This document shows, piece after piece, positions 24,376 to 33,667 of a stretch of 64,000 nt of DNA. A model generated the notes under the pieces. That model searched no databases. It saw only the letters and a program-made list of their open reading frames with translations, and was not told the origin of the DNA. The position numbers and the translations under genes were made by a program. Every line of letters starts with the position of its first letter. Position 1 is the first letter of the stretch. Source of the DNA: Microbacterium wangchenii (GTDB lineage: Bacteria > Actinomycetota > Actinomycetes > Actinomycetales > Microbacteriaceae); assembly GCF_004564355.1 (NCBI RefSeq), contig NZ_CP038266.1, positions 2,108,001 to 2,172,000 on the forward strand, given 5' to 3'.

Positions 24376-25904
24376 GCCATGACCCCTCTCTTGAGGAAGA
24401 GGGCGCGTCCGATGTCGCCGACGTCCACGGTGGCGCGCCCGGCGAGGTCGGCGAGGGTCCAGGCGACCCGCAGGACGCGGTCATAACCGCGCAGCGTGAG
24501 CGCGCCGCGATGCAGGGCGGCATCGAGCGGCCGACGCACGATGGGCGCCAGGGCGAGCGGGCCCTGGCGAAGCCATGTCCCCGGCACGTCGGCGTTGCGG
24601 CGCCACGGTGTCTCCTTGAGCCGCGCCAGGGTGCGCTCCCGTGCGGCGAGCACCCGTCCGCGCGCGGCGGCGCTGGTCGTCACGTGTGGTGCCGCGTCGC
24701 GGTGGGCGACGGAGACCCGCCGCAGCGACAGCTCGATGTCGATGCGGTCCAGCAGCGGGCCGGACAGGCGCCCGAGGTAGCGGCGGATCGCGTGCGGCGG
24801 GCACACGCACGTGCCGCCGGGAACCCCGTACTGACCGCACGGGCATGGATTGGTCGCGAGCACCAACTGGAACCGGGCCGGATAGGACGCGTACGCCCCG
24901 GTGCGGTGGATGGCGATCGTGCCGGACTCCAGCGGCTGCCGCAGGGCATCCAGCGCCGATGCCGCGAACTCGCCCGCCTCGTCGAGGAACAGGACTCCGC
25001 CGCTCGCACGCGCGATCGCACCCGGGCGCACGACGCGCGACCCGCCGCCCACCAGAGCGCCCACGCTCGCGCTGTGGTGGGGCGCCTCCCACGGAGGCGT
25101 GCGCGAGAGGCGGGTCACCTGGGCACCCGCGAGCGAGCGCACACACGCCGCCGTGAGCGCCGCATCGTCGTCCAGGGGCGGCAGGATGCCCGGCAGCCGC
25201 CGCGCGAGCATCGTCTTGCCCGCACCCGGCGGTCCGCTCAGCAGAACGTGATGCCCACCGGCGGCGGCGACGACCATCGCCTCGACCGCCTCGGGCTGCC
25301 CGATGACGTCCGAGAGGTCGGGCACCTCGTCGGACGCCACCGGCTCGACCCCGCCCTGTACGCTCACGGCGTCGAGTTCGGGAGCATCGGTGGCCGCTCC
25401 GTGCCAGCGCAGCACGTCGGCCAGGCACACGGCGCCGAAGACCTCGATGCCCTCCACCAGCTCCGCCTCCGCCAGGTTGGCCCACGGGACGACCGCGCGG
25501 GCGACGCCACCGCGTGCCGCCGCGAGCACGGCGGGCAGCACCCCCGGCAGGGGGCGCAGTCGGCCGTCCAGCCCGAGCTCGCCGATGTGCACGGTCGAGG
25601 CCACACGCGCCGCATCCACCGGATGCTCCGTGGCCAAGGCCGCGACGGCGATCGCCACGTCGAAGCCGGACCCGTGCTTGGGCACGCTCGCCGGAGAGAG
25701 GTTCACCGTCAGGCGACGCCGCGGAAGGGGCAGGTTTCGATTGGCGCACGCATTCGTCACCCGCTGCACGGCCTCGCCGATGGCCTTGTCGGGGAGGCCG
25801 ATGACCCGGAACCCCGGTGTCTGCGGCGTGAGGTCGGCCTCCACCTCGACGACGGCGCCGTCCAGCCCTGACAGCGCGATGGACAGCGTGCGCGCGGTCG
25901 TCAC
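24372..25904 (-). CDS. YifB/ComM family Mg-chelatase-like AAA+ ATPase
   Basis: The 510-residue protein combines an N-terminal Lon-protease-like ChlI domain (VNLSPASVPKHGSGFDVAIAV) with a Mg-chelatase AAA+ core: Walker A GPPGAGKTML, Walker B GGVLFLDEAGEF, and a Cys-rich NPCPCGQYG...CVCPP insert. The E. coli/Vibrio relative ComM is a branch-migration helicase in transformation. The GTG start overlaps the yraN stop (GTGA), and the 3' end overlaps dprA, so the three genes form one operon. Confidence 0.92.
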   Translation of the reverse strand: MTTARTLSIALSGLDGAVVEVEADLTPQTPGFRVIGLPDKAIGEAVQRVTNACANRNLPLPRRRLTVNLSPASVPKHGSGFDVAIAVAALATEHPVDAARVASTVHIGELGLDGRLRPLPGVLPAVLAAARGGVARAVVPWANLAEAELVEGIEVFGAVCLADVLRWHGAATDAPELDAVSVQGGVEPVASDEVPDLSDVIGQPEAVEAMVVAAAGGHHVLLSGPPGAGKTMLARRLPGILPPLDDDAALTAACVRSLAGAQVTRLSRTPPWEAPHHSASVGALVGGGSRVVRPGAIARASGGVLFLDEAGEFAASALDALRQPLESGTIAIHRTGAYASYPARFQLVLATNPCPCGQYGVPGGTCVCPPHAIRRYLGRLSGPLLDRIDIELSLRRVSVAHRDAAPHVTTSAAARGRVLAARERTLARLKETPWRRNADVPGTWLRQGPLALAPIVRRPLDAALHRGALTLRGYDRVLRVAWTLADLAGRATVDVGDIGRALFLKRGVMA

Positions 25905-26263
25905 AGCGCATCCTCGAGGTGCTCCAGCATCGCGGTGGCCGGATCGACGCCGGTCAGCGCGATCGCGTCCACGCGCAGCCGCCGGCCGCGCGCGTCGGCG
26001 GGGTGGGACGCGATCCACGCCAGCGCCAGGCGCCACAGTCGCGCCGCCTTGCGCTCGTCGATGGCCTCGAGGGGATGGCCGAATGCGTCCGAGCGGCGGG
26101 ACTTGACCTCCACGACGACGAGGTCGCGGCCGCGCACGGCGACGAGGTCGATCTCCCCCTGAGGGCACCGCCAGTTGCGGTCGAGGAGGGTGTACCCGTG
26201 CGCCCGCAGGTGCGCGGCCGCACGATCCTCGCCCGCCCTGCCGAAGTCGTCCTTGGCTGCCAT
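25901..26263 (-). CDS. YraN/UPF0102 family nuclease-fold protein
   Basis: The 120-residue protein has the restriction-endonuclease-like motif GEIDLVAVRGRDLVVVEVKSR, where Glu/Asp and ExK form the predicted metal site, and GYTLLDRNWRC near the start. Its molecular function is unproven, although the family sits with DNA-processing genes. ATG 26263 begins an operon with yifB and dprA. Confidence 0.88.
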   Translation of the reverse strand: MAAKDDFGRAGEDRAAAHLRAHGYTLLDRNWRCPQGEIDLVAVRGRDLVVVEVKSRRSDAFGHPLEAIDERKAARLWRLALAWIASHPADARGRRLRVDAIALTGVDPATAMLEHLEDAL

Positions 26264-26359
26264 GCGCTCAGCCTGACGGCGCGCGAACCCCCGGACGCGG
26301 GTGGTCGCGTCATCCGGGGACGGCGCGTGAAAGCCGGCGCCTGGGGAGGAGAGGTGGGC

Positions 26360-26683
26360 TCAGCCGTCGAGGGAGAGCTCTTCGGGAAGCTGGAAGTCGC
26401 GGCGCGACAGCTCCTCGACGTTGACGTCCTTGAAGGTGAGCACGCGCACGGACTTCACGAAGCGGTCTGCCCGGTAGATGTCCCACACCCACACGTCGTT
26501 CATCGAGATCTCGAAGTAGAAGTCGTGCTCGGTGTCACGACGCACGACGTTCACCTCGTTGGCGAGGTAGAAGCGGCGCTCGGTCTCGATCACGTACTGG
26601 AACTGCGAGACGACGTCGCGATACTCGCGGTACAGCGCGAGTTCGAGTTCGCGGTCGTAGTCCTCGAAGACATCGTCATCCAT
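26360..26683 (-). CDS. DUF2469 family protein
   Basis: This 107-residue acidic protein (DDDVFEDYDRELELALYREYRD, with later DFYFEISMNDVWVWDIYR) belongs to a compact family found next to rnhB in actinobacteria. No catalytic residue is evident and the function is unknown. TAGGAT nine bases before the ATG, with GGAGA in between, fits a very short leader. The 96 bp downstream to yraN shows no feature. Confidence 0.88.
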   Translation of the reverse strand: MDDDVFEDYDRELELALYREYRDVVSQFQYVIETERRFYLANEVNVVRRDTEHDFYFEISMNDVWVWDIYRADRFVKSVRVLTFKDVNVEELSRRDFQLPEELSLDG

Positions 26684-26745
26684 GGTGTCTCCATCCTAGG
26701 GCGCGGCATGCGGGTGCGGTGGGCGGAGCCCCGCCGCGTGGTCGG

Positions 26746-27405
26746 TCAGAACAGCGTGGGGGCGTCGGCGATCGCCCACGACTGTCGGTGATGCGGGCTC
26801 ATCCCGTGCGCCCGGATCGCGTCGCGGTGCTCGGGGCTGGCGTAGCCCTTGTTGCGCACCCACTGGTAGGCCGGGGTCTCGTCGTGCAGGCCGGTCATGA
26901 CCGCGTCACGGGCGACCTTGGCGATGACGGATGCCGCGGCGGCGCTCGCGCAATCGCGGTCGGCTTTGATCACGGGCGTGACGCGGAGCCCGGATGCACC
27001 GGCGGCGGTGATGTAGTCGTAGTTGCCGTCGAGGATGACGATCGCCTCTTCGGGGACCACACCGTAGGTCCGCAGGTCGGCGATGGCGCGGATCGCCGCC
27101 AGCCCGAGCGCCCGCATGATCCCGACCTGGTCGATCTCCGCCGAGCTCGCCCACCCGACGGCGCTGGCGGCGACCCACGACGACGCCCGCGCTGCCACGT
27201 CGGCACGCTTGAGCTCGGGCACGAGCTTGGAATCGCGCAGTCCGGCGGGGATCCGTTTACGTGAGCGCTCCGGGTCGATCACGGCCGCACCGACGGCCAC
27301 CGGGCCTGCCAGGGCACCGCGGCCCACCTCGTCGCACGCGATGACCAGCGCGTGCTCCTTCAGCAGGCGCCGCTCGAGCGTCAGACGCGGCTCCACGACC
27401 GTCAC
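26746..27405 (-). CDS. rnhB: Ribonuclease HII
   Basis: RNase HII removes ribonucleotides from DNA and RNA of RNA-DNA hybrids. The 219-residue protein has the acidic motif CDEVGRGALAGP (Asp25, Glu26), IVILDGNYDYI and VIKADRDCASAAAASVIAK. The start is GTG 27405, overlapping the lepB stop by four bases (GTGA). It sits in the rplS-lepB-rnhB order shared by many actinobacteria. Confidence 0.95.
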   Translation of the reverse strand: MTVVEPRLTLERRLLKEHALVIACDEVGRGALAGPVAVGAAVIDPERSRKRIPAGLRDSKLVPELKRADVAARASSWVAASAVGWASSAEIDQVGIMRALGLAAIRAIADLRTYGVVPEEAIVILDGNYDYITAAGASGLRVTPVIKADRDCASAAAASVIAKVARDAVMTGLHDETPAYQWVRNKGYASPEHRDAIRAHGMSPHHRQSWAIADAPTLF

Positions 27406-28166
27406 GGCGCATCCTCGGACGAGGGAACGCCGGCGAAGACGTCATGGTGGAAGTCGATCGGACCGAAGCGGCTCACCGGCCACGTCTTGAGGAACGCCCG
27501 GCCCACGACGTTCTCCAGCGGGACGAAGCCCTCCCCCGGTTGGTCCTGGTTGTACCGGGAGTCACGCGAGCTGTCACGGTTGTCGCCCAGGACCCACAGC
27601 GACCCCTCCGGCACGTCGATCTCGTACGGCACGGGCTCGGCGGCGTCGCGGCCGGGCGGAAGGTTGAGGTAGTCGGTCTCGTCGATGGGGACGCCGTTGA
27701 CACTCACCTGCCCGAGCGCGTTGCAGCAGACCACGTGGTCGCCGGCGACGCCGATCACCCGTTTGATGAGGTGATCGTCGCTGTCCGGCGCGGAGAGACC
27801 CACCAGCGACAGGAGCCACTCCCCGGCCTCCACGATCGGGGGGCGCGGGGCTCGGACGGTGGGCGGGAGCCACCCGCCCGGATCGCGGAAGACCACCACG
27901 TCGCCGCGCTCGTAGCCGCCGAACCGGGGCGTCACCTCGTCGACGAGGATGCGATCATCCACGAGCAGGGTCTGCGCCATCGACGCGGATGGGATGTAGA
28001 ACGAACGCACGACGAAGGTCTTCACCAGGAACGACACCAGGAGCGCCACCACGACGATGACCACGACGTCGCGCAGGAAGATCAGCCAGCCGCGCCGGCG
28101 ATCGTGCTCCCCGCCCGCGGGACCGGCGGCGGCCGCCGGGACGGATGCGGTCTGGTCGCTGCTCAT
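27402..28166 (-). CDS. lepB: Signal peptidase I
   Basis: The 254-residue membrane enzyme removes signal peptides on the outer face of the membrane. After a short cytoplasmic stretch comes one helix (30-50), then the nucleophile Ser62 in IPSASMAQTL and general base Lys135 in LIKRVIGVAGD. The box GDNRDSSRDSR follows. ATG 28166 has AAGGAT upstream. The rplS terminator lies between rplS and lepB, so lepB needs a promoter in 28167-28273. Confidence 0.95.
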   Translation of the reverse strand: MSSDQTASVPAAAAGPAGGEHDRRRGWLIFLRDVVVIVVVALLVSFLVKTFVVRSFYIPSASMAQTLLVDDRILVDEVTPRFGGYERGDVVVFRDPGGWLPPTVRAPRPPIVEAGEWLLSLVGLSAPDSDDHLIKRVIGVAGDHVVCCNALGQVSVNGVPIDETDYLNLPPGRDAAEPVPYEIDVPEGSLWVLGDNRDSSRDSRYNQDQPGEGFVPLENVVGRAFLKTWPVSRFGPIDFHHDVFAGVPSSEDAP

Positions 28167-28273
28167 GGGGATCCTTCACACCGGGCCCGCCGAGGACGAC
28201 GCGGACCGCCCGTCAAGCGTCGCACACCTGGCGCGCGCAGCGGGAATCCACCCAGCGGTTCTGCGGGAAACGA

Positions 28274-28303
28274 GAAACGCCCCGGCCGGAGCCGGGGCGT
28301 TTC
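28274..28303 (-). terminator. Strong rho-independent terminator after rplS
   Basis: GAAACGCCCCGGC and GCCGGGGCGTTTC form a perfect 13-bp stem with a 4-nt loop, followed on the minus strand by a T-rich tail (TCGTTTCCC). It lies 13 bp after the rplS stop. Confidence 0.85.
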
Positions 28304-28316
28304 GGTACGGAGGCGC

Positions 28317-28664
28317 TCAGCGGTCGCGCTTCTCCTTGATCTTGGCCTTCTTGCCGCGCAGGGCGCGGAGGTAGTAGAGCTTGGCGCGGCGGACGTCGCC
28401 GCGGGTCACGACCTCGATGTGGTCGATGACCGGGCTGTGCACCGGGAAGGTGCGCTCGACGCCCACCTGGAAGCTGATCTTGCGGACGGTGAAGGTCTCG
28501 CGCACGCCGTCACCGGAGCGACCGAGCACGATGCCCTGGAAGATCTGGATACGAGAGCGCGTGCCCTCGGTGATGTTCACGTGCACCTTGACGGTGTCAC
28601 CGGGACCGAAGTCGGGGATGTCGGAACGGAGCGAGGCCGCGTCGACGGCATCGAGGATCTGCAT
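28317..28664 (-). CDS. rplS: 50S ribosomal protein L19
   Basis: The 115-residue protein contains [28 protein letters not shown] and [18 protein letters not shown], standard for L19, which lies at the 30S-50S interface. ATG 28664 begins [17 protein letters not shown] after GGAAGAG; longer upstream frames lack family similarity. It has its own terminator. Confidence 0.97.
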   Translation of the reverse strand: MQILDAVDAASLRSDIPDFGPGDTVKVHVNITEGTRSRIQIFQGIVLGRSGDGVRETFTVRKISFQVGVERTFPVHSPVIDHIEVVTRGDVRRAKLYYLRALRGKKAKIKEKRDR

Positions 28665-28733
28665 GATCTTCTCTTCCTGCGACCGCCACAGGTCGATCGC
28701 ACGATGGTTGGTGAGGTTCGGAGTGTGCCCGAG

Positions 28734-28794
28734 GCCGCGGAACGCGGCGGTCTCCCCTGTGGCAGAGCCGGTCAGGGCACAATGATCCATTCTG
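28734..28794 (-). promoter_or_regulatory. Likely rplS promoter and short leader hairpin
   Basis: TGGCAGAAT at the minus strand (CAGAAT, 28789-28794) resembles an extended -10 and is shared with the rpsP leader region. Downstream in the leader, GCCGCG and CGCGGC form a 6-bp hairpin (28734-28748). The call rests on pattern only. Confidence 0.4.
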
Positions 28795-28821
28795 CCATGG
28801 ATGCGGAGCGCCCCCAAACCA

Positions 28822-29322
28822 TCAGGCGTCCGGCGGGCGCTCCACGACGACGATCACGGGCGTCTCAGCGGCCTTGGGCTGCGCCTGCGGCTGAGGCTGC
28901 GGCGGAAGGTAGGCCGTGCCGTCGGCGGCGCGCAGGTAGGCCCGGGTGCCGTCCCGCGCCTCGCGCCACAGCTGCCACAGCGTCAGCCAGAACAGCGCGA
29001 CGGCGACGAACAGGGTCAGCACGAGGACGGGCGCGAACCACGTGGCGTTGAACAGTCCCGTCGCGATGATGAGGGCATGCCAGACCCCGAACCCCAGCAC
29101 GTCCCACCACGACACGGCTCGCGTCAGGCGCACGCTCGAGCGCGCCCGCACGAGGAACGCGAGGATCAGCTGGGAGACGAACACCGAGGGCATCGCGAGG
29201 AACAGCACCCACAGCAGCGCCCACCCGCCGGCGTCGAACGCGATCCAGCCGGCCAGCAGCCACGCCGGGAGCACGACGGCGGCCGGGAACAACCACCAGA
29301 AAAACGCGCGACGAAGCCACAT
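28822..29322 (-). CDS. Membrane protein of unknown function
   Basis: The 166-residue protein has four hydrophobic segments (about 8-30, 33-58, 75-95 and 97-118), a Trp-rich character, and a Pro/Gln-rich cytoplasmic tail ([13 protein letters not shown]). No known domain is recognised. TAGCAT (29329-29334) ends six bases before the ATG, so the mRNA is probably leaderless. It lies between rplS and map, breaking the usual trmD-rplS adjacency. Confidence 0.75.
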   Translation of the reverse strand: MWLRRAFFWWLFPAAVVLPAWLLAGWIAFDAGGWALLWVLFLAMPSVFVSQLILAFLVRARSSVRLTRAVSWWDVLGFGVWHALIIATGLFNATWFAPVLVLTLFVAVALFWLTLWQLWREARDGTRAYLRAADGTAYLPPQPQPQAQPKAAETPVIVVVERPPDA

Positions 29323-29429
29323 GCTCCGATGCTAACGCGGGGGCCGCGCACCCGTCCCGGGCCCCGGATTTCCCTCGGCATCCTCTCGGCTGGCGCATGA
29401 CGGAGAATGGAGGGGACGGAAGGACATCC

Positions 29430-30212
29430 ATGATCGAGTTGCGCACCCCGGCGGAGATCGAGGCGATGCGGCCGGCCGGCCGCTTCGTGGCGGAGGCGCT
29501 GGCGACCCTGCGCGATGAGACCAAGGTGGGCACCAACCTGCTGGCGATCGACCGTCGCGCCCACGACATGATCCGTCGTGCCGGAGCCGAGTCGTGCTAC
29601 ATCGACTATCACCCCTCGTTCGGGGCGAGCCCCTTCGGCAAGGTCATCTGCACGTCGATCAACGACGCCGTGCTGCACGGGCTGCCGCACGACTACGCGC
29701 TGCGCGACGGCGACCTGGTGACGCTGGATTTCGCCGTGTCCGTGGACGGCTGGGTCGCCGATTCGGCGGTCTCCTTCGTCGTGGGCACACCGCGCGACGA
29801 AGACCTCGCACTCATCGACACCACCGAGCGTGCCCTGGATGCGGCGATCCACGCCGCGACCGTCGGAAACCGCATCGGCGACATCTCCGCCGCGATCGCC
29901 GCCGTCGCCCGCGCCGACGGGTACTCCATCAACAACGACTTCGGCGGGCACGGCGTGGGGCGCGAAATGCACGGCGACCCCCACGTGGCCAACGACGGCA
30001 AGCCCGGACGCGGCTATCCGCTGCGCGCAGGCCTCGTTCTGGCCCTGGAGCCGTGGTTCCTCGCCACCACCGACAAGCTCATCACCGACCCCGACGGCTG
30101 GACGCTGCGCAGCGCCGACGGGTCGCGCGGCGCGCACTCCGAGCACACCGTGGCCATCACCGAGGAGGGGCCCGTCATCCTGACGGATCGGTCCTTCCTC
30201 GGCGTGGACTGA
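29430..30212 (+). CDS. map: Type I methionine aminopeptidase
   Basis: The 260-residue enzyme removes initiator Met from nascent proteins. Metal ligands are visible in VTLDFAVSVDGWVADSAVS (two Asp), GGHGVGREMH (His), ALEPWF (Glu) and SEHTVAIT (Glu). ATG 29430 was chosen for the GGAAGGA site eight bases upstream. An N-terminal Cys-rich extension seen in some actinobacterial MetAP1c is absent. It is convergent with trmD. Confidence 0.95.
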   Translation: MIELRTPAEIEAMRPAGRFVAEALATLRDETKVGTNLLAIDRRAHDMIRRAGAESCYIDYHPSFGASPFGKVICTSINDAVLHGLPHDYALRDGDLVTLDFAVSVDGWVADSAVSFVVGTPRDEDLALIDTTERALDAAIHAATVGNRIGDISAAIAAVARADGYSINNDFGGHGVGREMHGDPHVANDGKPGRGYPLRAGLVLALEPWFLATTDKLITDPDGWTLRSADGSRGAHSEHTVAITEEGPVILTDRSFLGVD

Positions 30213-30239
30213 TCCGGCCGGATCAGGGCAGCGGAGTAC

Positions 30240-30929
30240 TCACTCGGCCAGGAGGTCGGGGCGGCGCAGGCGCGTACGCTTCATCTGCTGTTCGCGGCGC
30301 CACGCGGCGATCGCGCCGTGATTGCCGCTGAGCAGGATCGGCGGCACCTCCCGGCCGCGCCACACGGCCGGCTTCGTGTACGACGGGTACTCCAGGAGAC
30401 CGTCTTCGTGGGACTCCTCCACGAGGCTCTGCGGATTGCCGACGACGCCGGGGATGAGCCGGCCGATGGCTTCGATCATCGCCATCGCCGCGACCTCGCC
30501 GCCGTTGAGGACGTAGTCGCCCAGGCTGATCAGCCGCACCTCGCCCAGGGTGGCGGCCTCGGCGAAGACCCGCTCGTCGATCCCCTCGTAGCGACCGCAT
30601 CCGAAGACCAGGTGCGGCGCATGCGCGAGTTCGCGCGCGGTGGACTGGCGGAACACCTCGCCGGCCGGGGACGGGAAGACGAAGACGGGGCGCTCGCGCG
30701 TGTCGCGCACGATGTCATCCAGCGCCTCGCCCCACGGCTCGGGCTTCATGACCATGCCGGCTCCGCCGCCGTAGGGGGTGTCATCGACGGTGCGGTGACG
30801 GTCGTGCGTCCAGTCCCGCAGGTCGTGGACGCGGATATCGAGCACGCCGGCCGCGCGGGCCTTGCCCAGGAGCGACACCTCGAGCGCGTCGAAGAAGGAC
30901 GGGAAGATCGAGACGACGTCGATGCGCAC
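30240..30929 (-). CDS. trmD: tRNA (guanine-N1-)-methyltransferase TrmD
   Basis: TrmD methylates G37 of tRNAs, preventing frameshifting. The 229-residue protein begins [15 protein letters not shown] and has [30 protein letters not shown] and [16 protein letters not shown], which form the trefoil-knot SAM site. GTG 30929 follows GGGAGGA and lies one base after the rimM stop. It is last in the rpsP-khpA-rimM-trmD operon. Confidence 0.96.
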   Translation of the reverse strand: MRIDVVSIFPSFFDALEVSLLGKARAAGVLDIRVHDLRDWTHDRHRTVDDTPYGGGAGMVMKPEPWGEALDDIVRDTRERPVFVFPSPAGEVFRQSTARELAHAPHLVFGCGRYEGIDERVFAEAATLGEVRLISLGDYVLNGGEVAAMAMIEAIGRLIPGVVGNPQSLVEESHEDGLLEYPSYTKPAVWRGREVPPILLSGNHGAIAAWRREQQMKRTRLRRPDLLAE

Positions 30930-30930
30930 G

Positions 30931-31569
30931 TCAGTCCTCCCGGGGCTCGTCCTCGTCGGATGCGGGAACGGCTTCGGCCGGCTCCGGCTCGTCGTCGGCC
31001 GCCGGGGGCAGCTCCTCGAACAGCCCGGGCGGCGGGGTGACCACCACGCGCCCGGCGGAGACATCGACCTCGGGGACGATCGCCTTCACGAACGGCACGA
31101 GGACCTCGCGCTCGCCCGCCGTCACGATCAGCAGGTCCTGCGCGGGCATGTGGTCCACGCGCGCCACGCGTCCGACCACCTCGCCGTCGCGCACGACGTC
31201 CAGGCCCACCAGCTGGTGGTCGTACCACGCGTCGTCCTCGGCGGGAGAGGTCGCGGCATCCTCATCGATCCAGAGGATGGCGCGGACGAGCTCCTCGGCG
31301 GCGGAACGGTCGTCCACGCCCTCGAAGAAGGCGACGGCGTGACTGTTCATCCAGCGGAACTCCCGCACGGTGAGCGTCTTGCCGTGCCACGGCGAGGACG
31401 TCGGCACCTGCAGTGTGAACGTCGCGCCAGGGACGAACCGGCCCTCGGGGTCATCGGTGTACAGCTCGAGCTTGAGGGCGCCCTTGAGCCCGTGCGCCTT
31501 GACCAGCCGGCCCACGCGCAGTTGCGTGCGCGGGGGCTTGGCGGGTCGGGGCTGTGCTGCGTCCGACAT
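30931..31569 (-). CDS. rimM: Ribosome maturation factor RimM
   Basis: RimM binds S19 and aids 30S assembly. The 212-residue protein has [27 protein letters not shown] at the start (RimM N-domain) and a PRC-barrel C-domain with [16 protein letters not shown] tail of about 30 acidic residues is a local extension. The start ATG 31569 overlaps the khpA stop by one base. Confidence 0.94.
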   Translation of the reverse strand: MSDAAQPRPAKPPRTQLRVGRLVKAHGLKGALKLELYTDDPEGRFVPGATFTLQVPTSSPWHGKTLTVREFRWMNSHAVAFFEGVDDRSAAEELVRAILWIDEDAATSPAEDDAWYDHQLVGLDVVRDGEVVGRVARVDHMPAQDLLIVTAGEREVLVPFVKAIVPEVDVSAGRVVVTPPPGLFEELPPAADDEPEPAEAVPASDEDEPRED

Positions 31570-31799
31570 CAGTCGTCGGCGACGTCGACGCGAACGCGAC
31601 GACCGTCCGCGAGCGCCGAGATGAGAGTACGCAGCGCTTTGGCCGTGCGTCCGCCGCGCCCGATCACGCGCCCCCGGTCGTCCGGGTGCACGCGCACCTC
31701 CAGCACGTCGCCTCGCGGGGACGTGCTGGAGCGGATGGTCACGTCGTCGGGGTGATCCACGATCCCCTTGACGACGTGCTCGAGCGCGGCGGCCAGCAA
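31569..31799 (-). CDS. khpA: KH-domain RNA-binding protein KhpA
   Basis: The 76-residue protein is a single KH domain with the RNA-binding GxxG loop in RVIGRGGRTAKALRTLI. The family start (LLAAALEHVVKGIVDHPDDV) matches a TTG codon at 31799, four bases after the rpsP stop; no in-frame ATG or GTG keeps the full domain. It binds RNA, probably with KhpB, and its place between rpsP and rimM is conserved. Confidence 0.9.
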   Translation of the reverse strand: MLAAALEHVVKGIVDHPDDVTIRSSTSPRGDVLEVRVHPDDRGRVIGRGGRTAKALRTLISALADGRRVRVDVADD

Positions 31800-31803
31800 C
31801 GGT

Positions 31804-32217
31804 TTACTCGGAGTCGGACGCCGCGGGGGCGTCGTCGGCGGAGGCGTCGGCCGCGGGGGCCTTCTTCTCGGCCTTGGGCTTGACGACGGACTTCTTGGAC
31901 GAGTCGACCTCGAACGGAGCCTTCGGCTCGGCGACGCGCACCTTCGAGGAGGTGTCCTTCTCGCCCTTGAACTTGGCCCAGTCACCGGTGAGCTTCAGCA
32001 GCGCGGCGACCTGCTCGGTCGGCTGTGCGCCGACGCCGAGCCAGTACTGCGCGCGGTCGGAGTCGACCTCGATGAACGAGGGCTCCTCGGTGGGGTGGTA
32101 CTTGCCGATCTCCTCGATGACACGACCATCGCGCTTGGTGCGCGAGTCGGCGACGACGATGCGGTAGTAGGGCGCGCGGATCTTTCCGAGACGCTTGAGA
32201 CGGATCTTGACAGCCAC
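31804..32217 (-). CDS. rpsP: 30S ribosomal protein S16
   Basis: The 137-residue protein starts [25 protein letters not shown], the S16 hallmark, and has a Lys/Ala/Asp-rich C-terminal extension of about 50 residues. GTG 32217 follows AGGAGAA. It leads the rpsP-khpA-rimM-trmD operon. Confidence 0.97.
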   Translation of the reverse strand: MAVKIRLKRLGKIRAPYYRIVVADSRTKRDGRVIEEIGKYHPTEEPSFIEVDSDRAQYWLGVGAQPTEQVAALLKLTGDWAKFKGEKDTSSKVRVAEPKAPFEVDSSKKSVVKPKAEKKAPAADASADDAPAASDSE

Positions 32218-32299
32218 GATTCTCCTGGTGGTGTGGAAGGTGACGAACCGGTCGCCGGAGTGGGGTACGCATCCGACGGAAGCTCAAATGGTCGGACCG

Positions 32300-32343
32300 G
32301 GGCTGGATAGAGGGTCGAGCACACGGTCCAGCCCTCTATTCTG
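32300..32343 (-). promoter_or_regulatory. rpsP operon promoter and alternative leader hairpins
   Basis: CAGAAT (minus strand, 32338-32343) within TGGCAGAATAG may be the -10. Just downstream two inverted repeats share bases: GGGCTGGA/TCCAGCCC (32300-32307 with 32327-32334) and TAGAGGG/CCCTCTA (32308-32314 with 32332-32338). They cannot form together fully. If transcription starts upstream of 32338 they may act as a switch; if it starts later, only part is present. Confidence 0.35.
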
Positions 32344-32406
32344 CCAGACATCGGGGGATGCTGCGAAACGAGCGGTCGCGGTGCGTCCCCGTGTCAGACT
32401 GTCGCC

Positions 32407-33570
32407 ATGACGGTCCCGTTCGCGCCCTCCGCACGTTCGTCGGTCGGGATCGAGTGGGAATTGATGCTCGCCGACCGCGAAACCGGCGATCTCGTCCCCC
32501 GCGCGCCCGACATCGTCGAGCCGCTGGAGGAGAGCACGAAGCTCGAGCGCTTCACCATCACGCAGGAACTGCTCACCAACACCATCGAGCTGACCAGCGG
32601 CGTCGGCGACACCGTCGCGGCCGCCGTGGATGACATCGCCGACGCGATCGCCGCCGTCCGCACGCAGACCGAGCCGCTCGGCGTCGAGCTGCTGTGCGCC
32701 GGCAGCCACCCCTTCGCGCAGTGGTACGACCAGCAGGTGACCGACAAGACGCGCTACCACAAGCTCATCGAGCGCACCCAGTGGTGGGGACGGAACATGC
32801 TCATCTGGGGCATCCACGTGCACGTGGGAGTGGAGGACGTCAACAAGGTGTTCCCCCTCATCGACGCGCTCTCGGTGTACCTGCCGCACCTGCAGGCGCT
32901 GTCGGCGTCGAGCCCGTTCTGGGCGGGAGAGCGCACCGGCTACGCCTCCAACCGCGCGCTGGTGTTCCAGCAGCTGCCCACCGCCGGGCTGCCGTGGCAG
33001 CTGGAGAACTGGGCCCAGTACGAGGCGTACCTGGATGACATGATGCGCACCGGCGTCATGGCCGACGCCACTGAGGTGCGGTGGGACGTCCGCCCCGCAC
33101 CGCGCTGGGGCACGATCGAGATCCGCGCGTGCGACGGGATGTCGACCCTCCCCGAACTCGCCGCTGTCGCCGCGCTCGCCCAGACGCTCGTGGAACGCTT
33201 CTCGCGCGACCTCGACGAGGGGCGGCCGATCCCCCGCATCCCGCCGTGGTACATCCGGGAGAACAAGTGGCGCGCCGCCCGGTACGGCCTGGGCGCGCGC
33301 ATCATCGTCGACGCCGAGGGGACGCAGGCGCCCGTCGTGGACCACCTCCGAGAGACGATCGACGAGGTCGCCGACATCGCCGTGGAGCTGAAGTGCGCGC
33401 GCGAGCTCGCCGCGCTCGAGACGATCCTCACGACCGGCGGCAGCTCCGCCCGTCAGCTCGCGGTGGCCGAGGCCGCCGACGGCGACCTGCGCGAGGTCGC
33501 GCAGCACCTCATCCGGGAGTTCCGCAGCGGGCCCACGCTGCGCGAGCACCTCCGCTCCTTCGCCTCCTGA
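32407..33570 (+). CDS. YbdK-type carboxylate-amine ligase (glutamate-cysteine ligase family)
   Basis: The 387-residue protein has GIEWELML near residue 14, TNTIELTSGVGDTV, HVHVGVEDVNKVFPLI, SSPFWAGERTGYASNRALVF and GTIEIRACDGM, which define the YbdK branch of GCS2 ligases. These show weak gamma-glutamylcysteine ligase activity; the real substrate is not settled, and mycothiol-producing actinobacteria do not need glutathione. ATG 32407 has no Shine-Dalgarno, and CAGACT six bases upstream fits a leaderless start. Confidence 0.88.
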   Translation: MTVPFAPSARSSVGIEWELMLADRETGDLVPRAPDIVEPLEESTKLERFTITQELLTNTIELTSGVGDTVAAAVDDIADAIAAVRTQTEPLGVELLCAGSHPFAQWYDQQVTDKTRYHKLIERTQWWGRNMLIWGIHVHVGVEDVNKVFPLIDALSVYLPHLQALSASSPFWAGERTGYASNRALVFQQLPTAGLPWQLENWAQYEAYLDDMMRTGVMADATEVRWDVRPAPRWGTIEIRACDGMSTLPELAAVAALAQTLVERFSRDLDEGRPIPRIPPWYIRENKWRAARYGLGARIIVDAEGTQAPVVDHLRETIDEVADIAVELKCARELAALETILTTGGSSARQLAVAEAADGDLREVAQHLIREFRSGPTLREHLRSFAS

Positions 33571-33585
33571 CCGGCCGCCGCTGGC

Positions 33586-33663
33586 CCGAATTCAGGAGAA
33601 TCGCCGGAGTCAGGACCGAATCCGCTGCATCCCTCCTGATTCCGGTCGATCTCCTGAATCCGG
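33586..33663. repeat. Palindromic intergenic element, copy A
   Basis: Arms 33586-33615 and 33634-33663 are inverted repeats with 24 of 30 positions paired, interrupted by a 4-nt internal loop, around an 18-nt loop. The outer core reads ATTCAGGAGA and the inner core TCAGGA. It sits between the convergent ybdK and DUF559 genes, so it could also act as a two-way terminator. Copies B and C (34619 and 61100) share the core. Confidence 0.8.
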
Positions 33664-33667
33664 TTGG

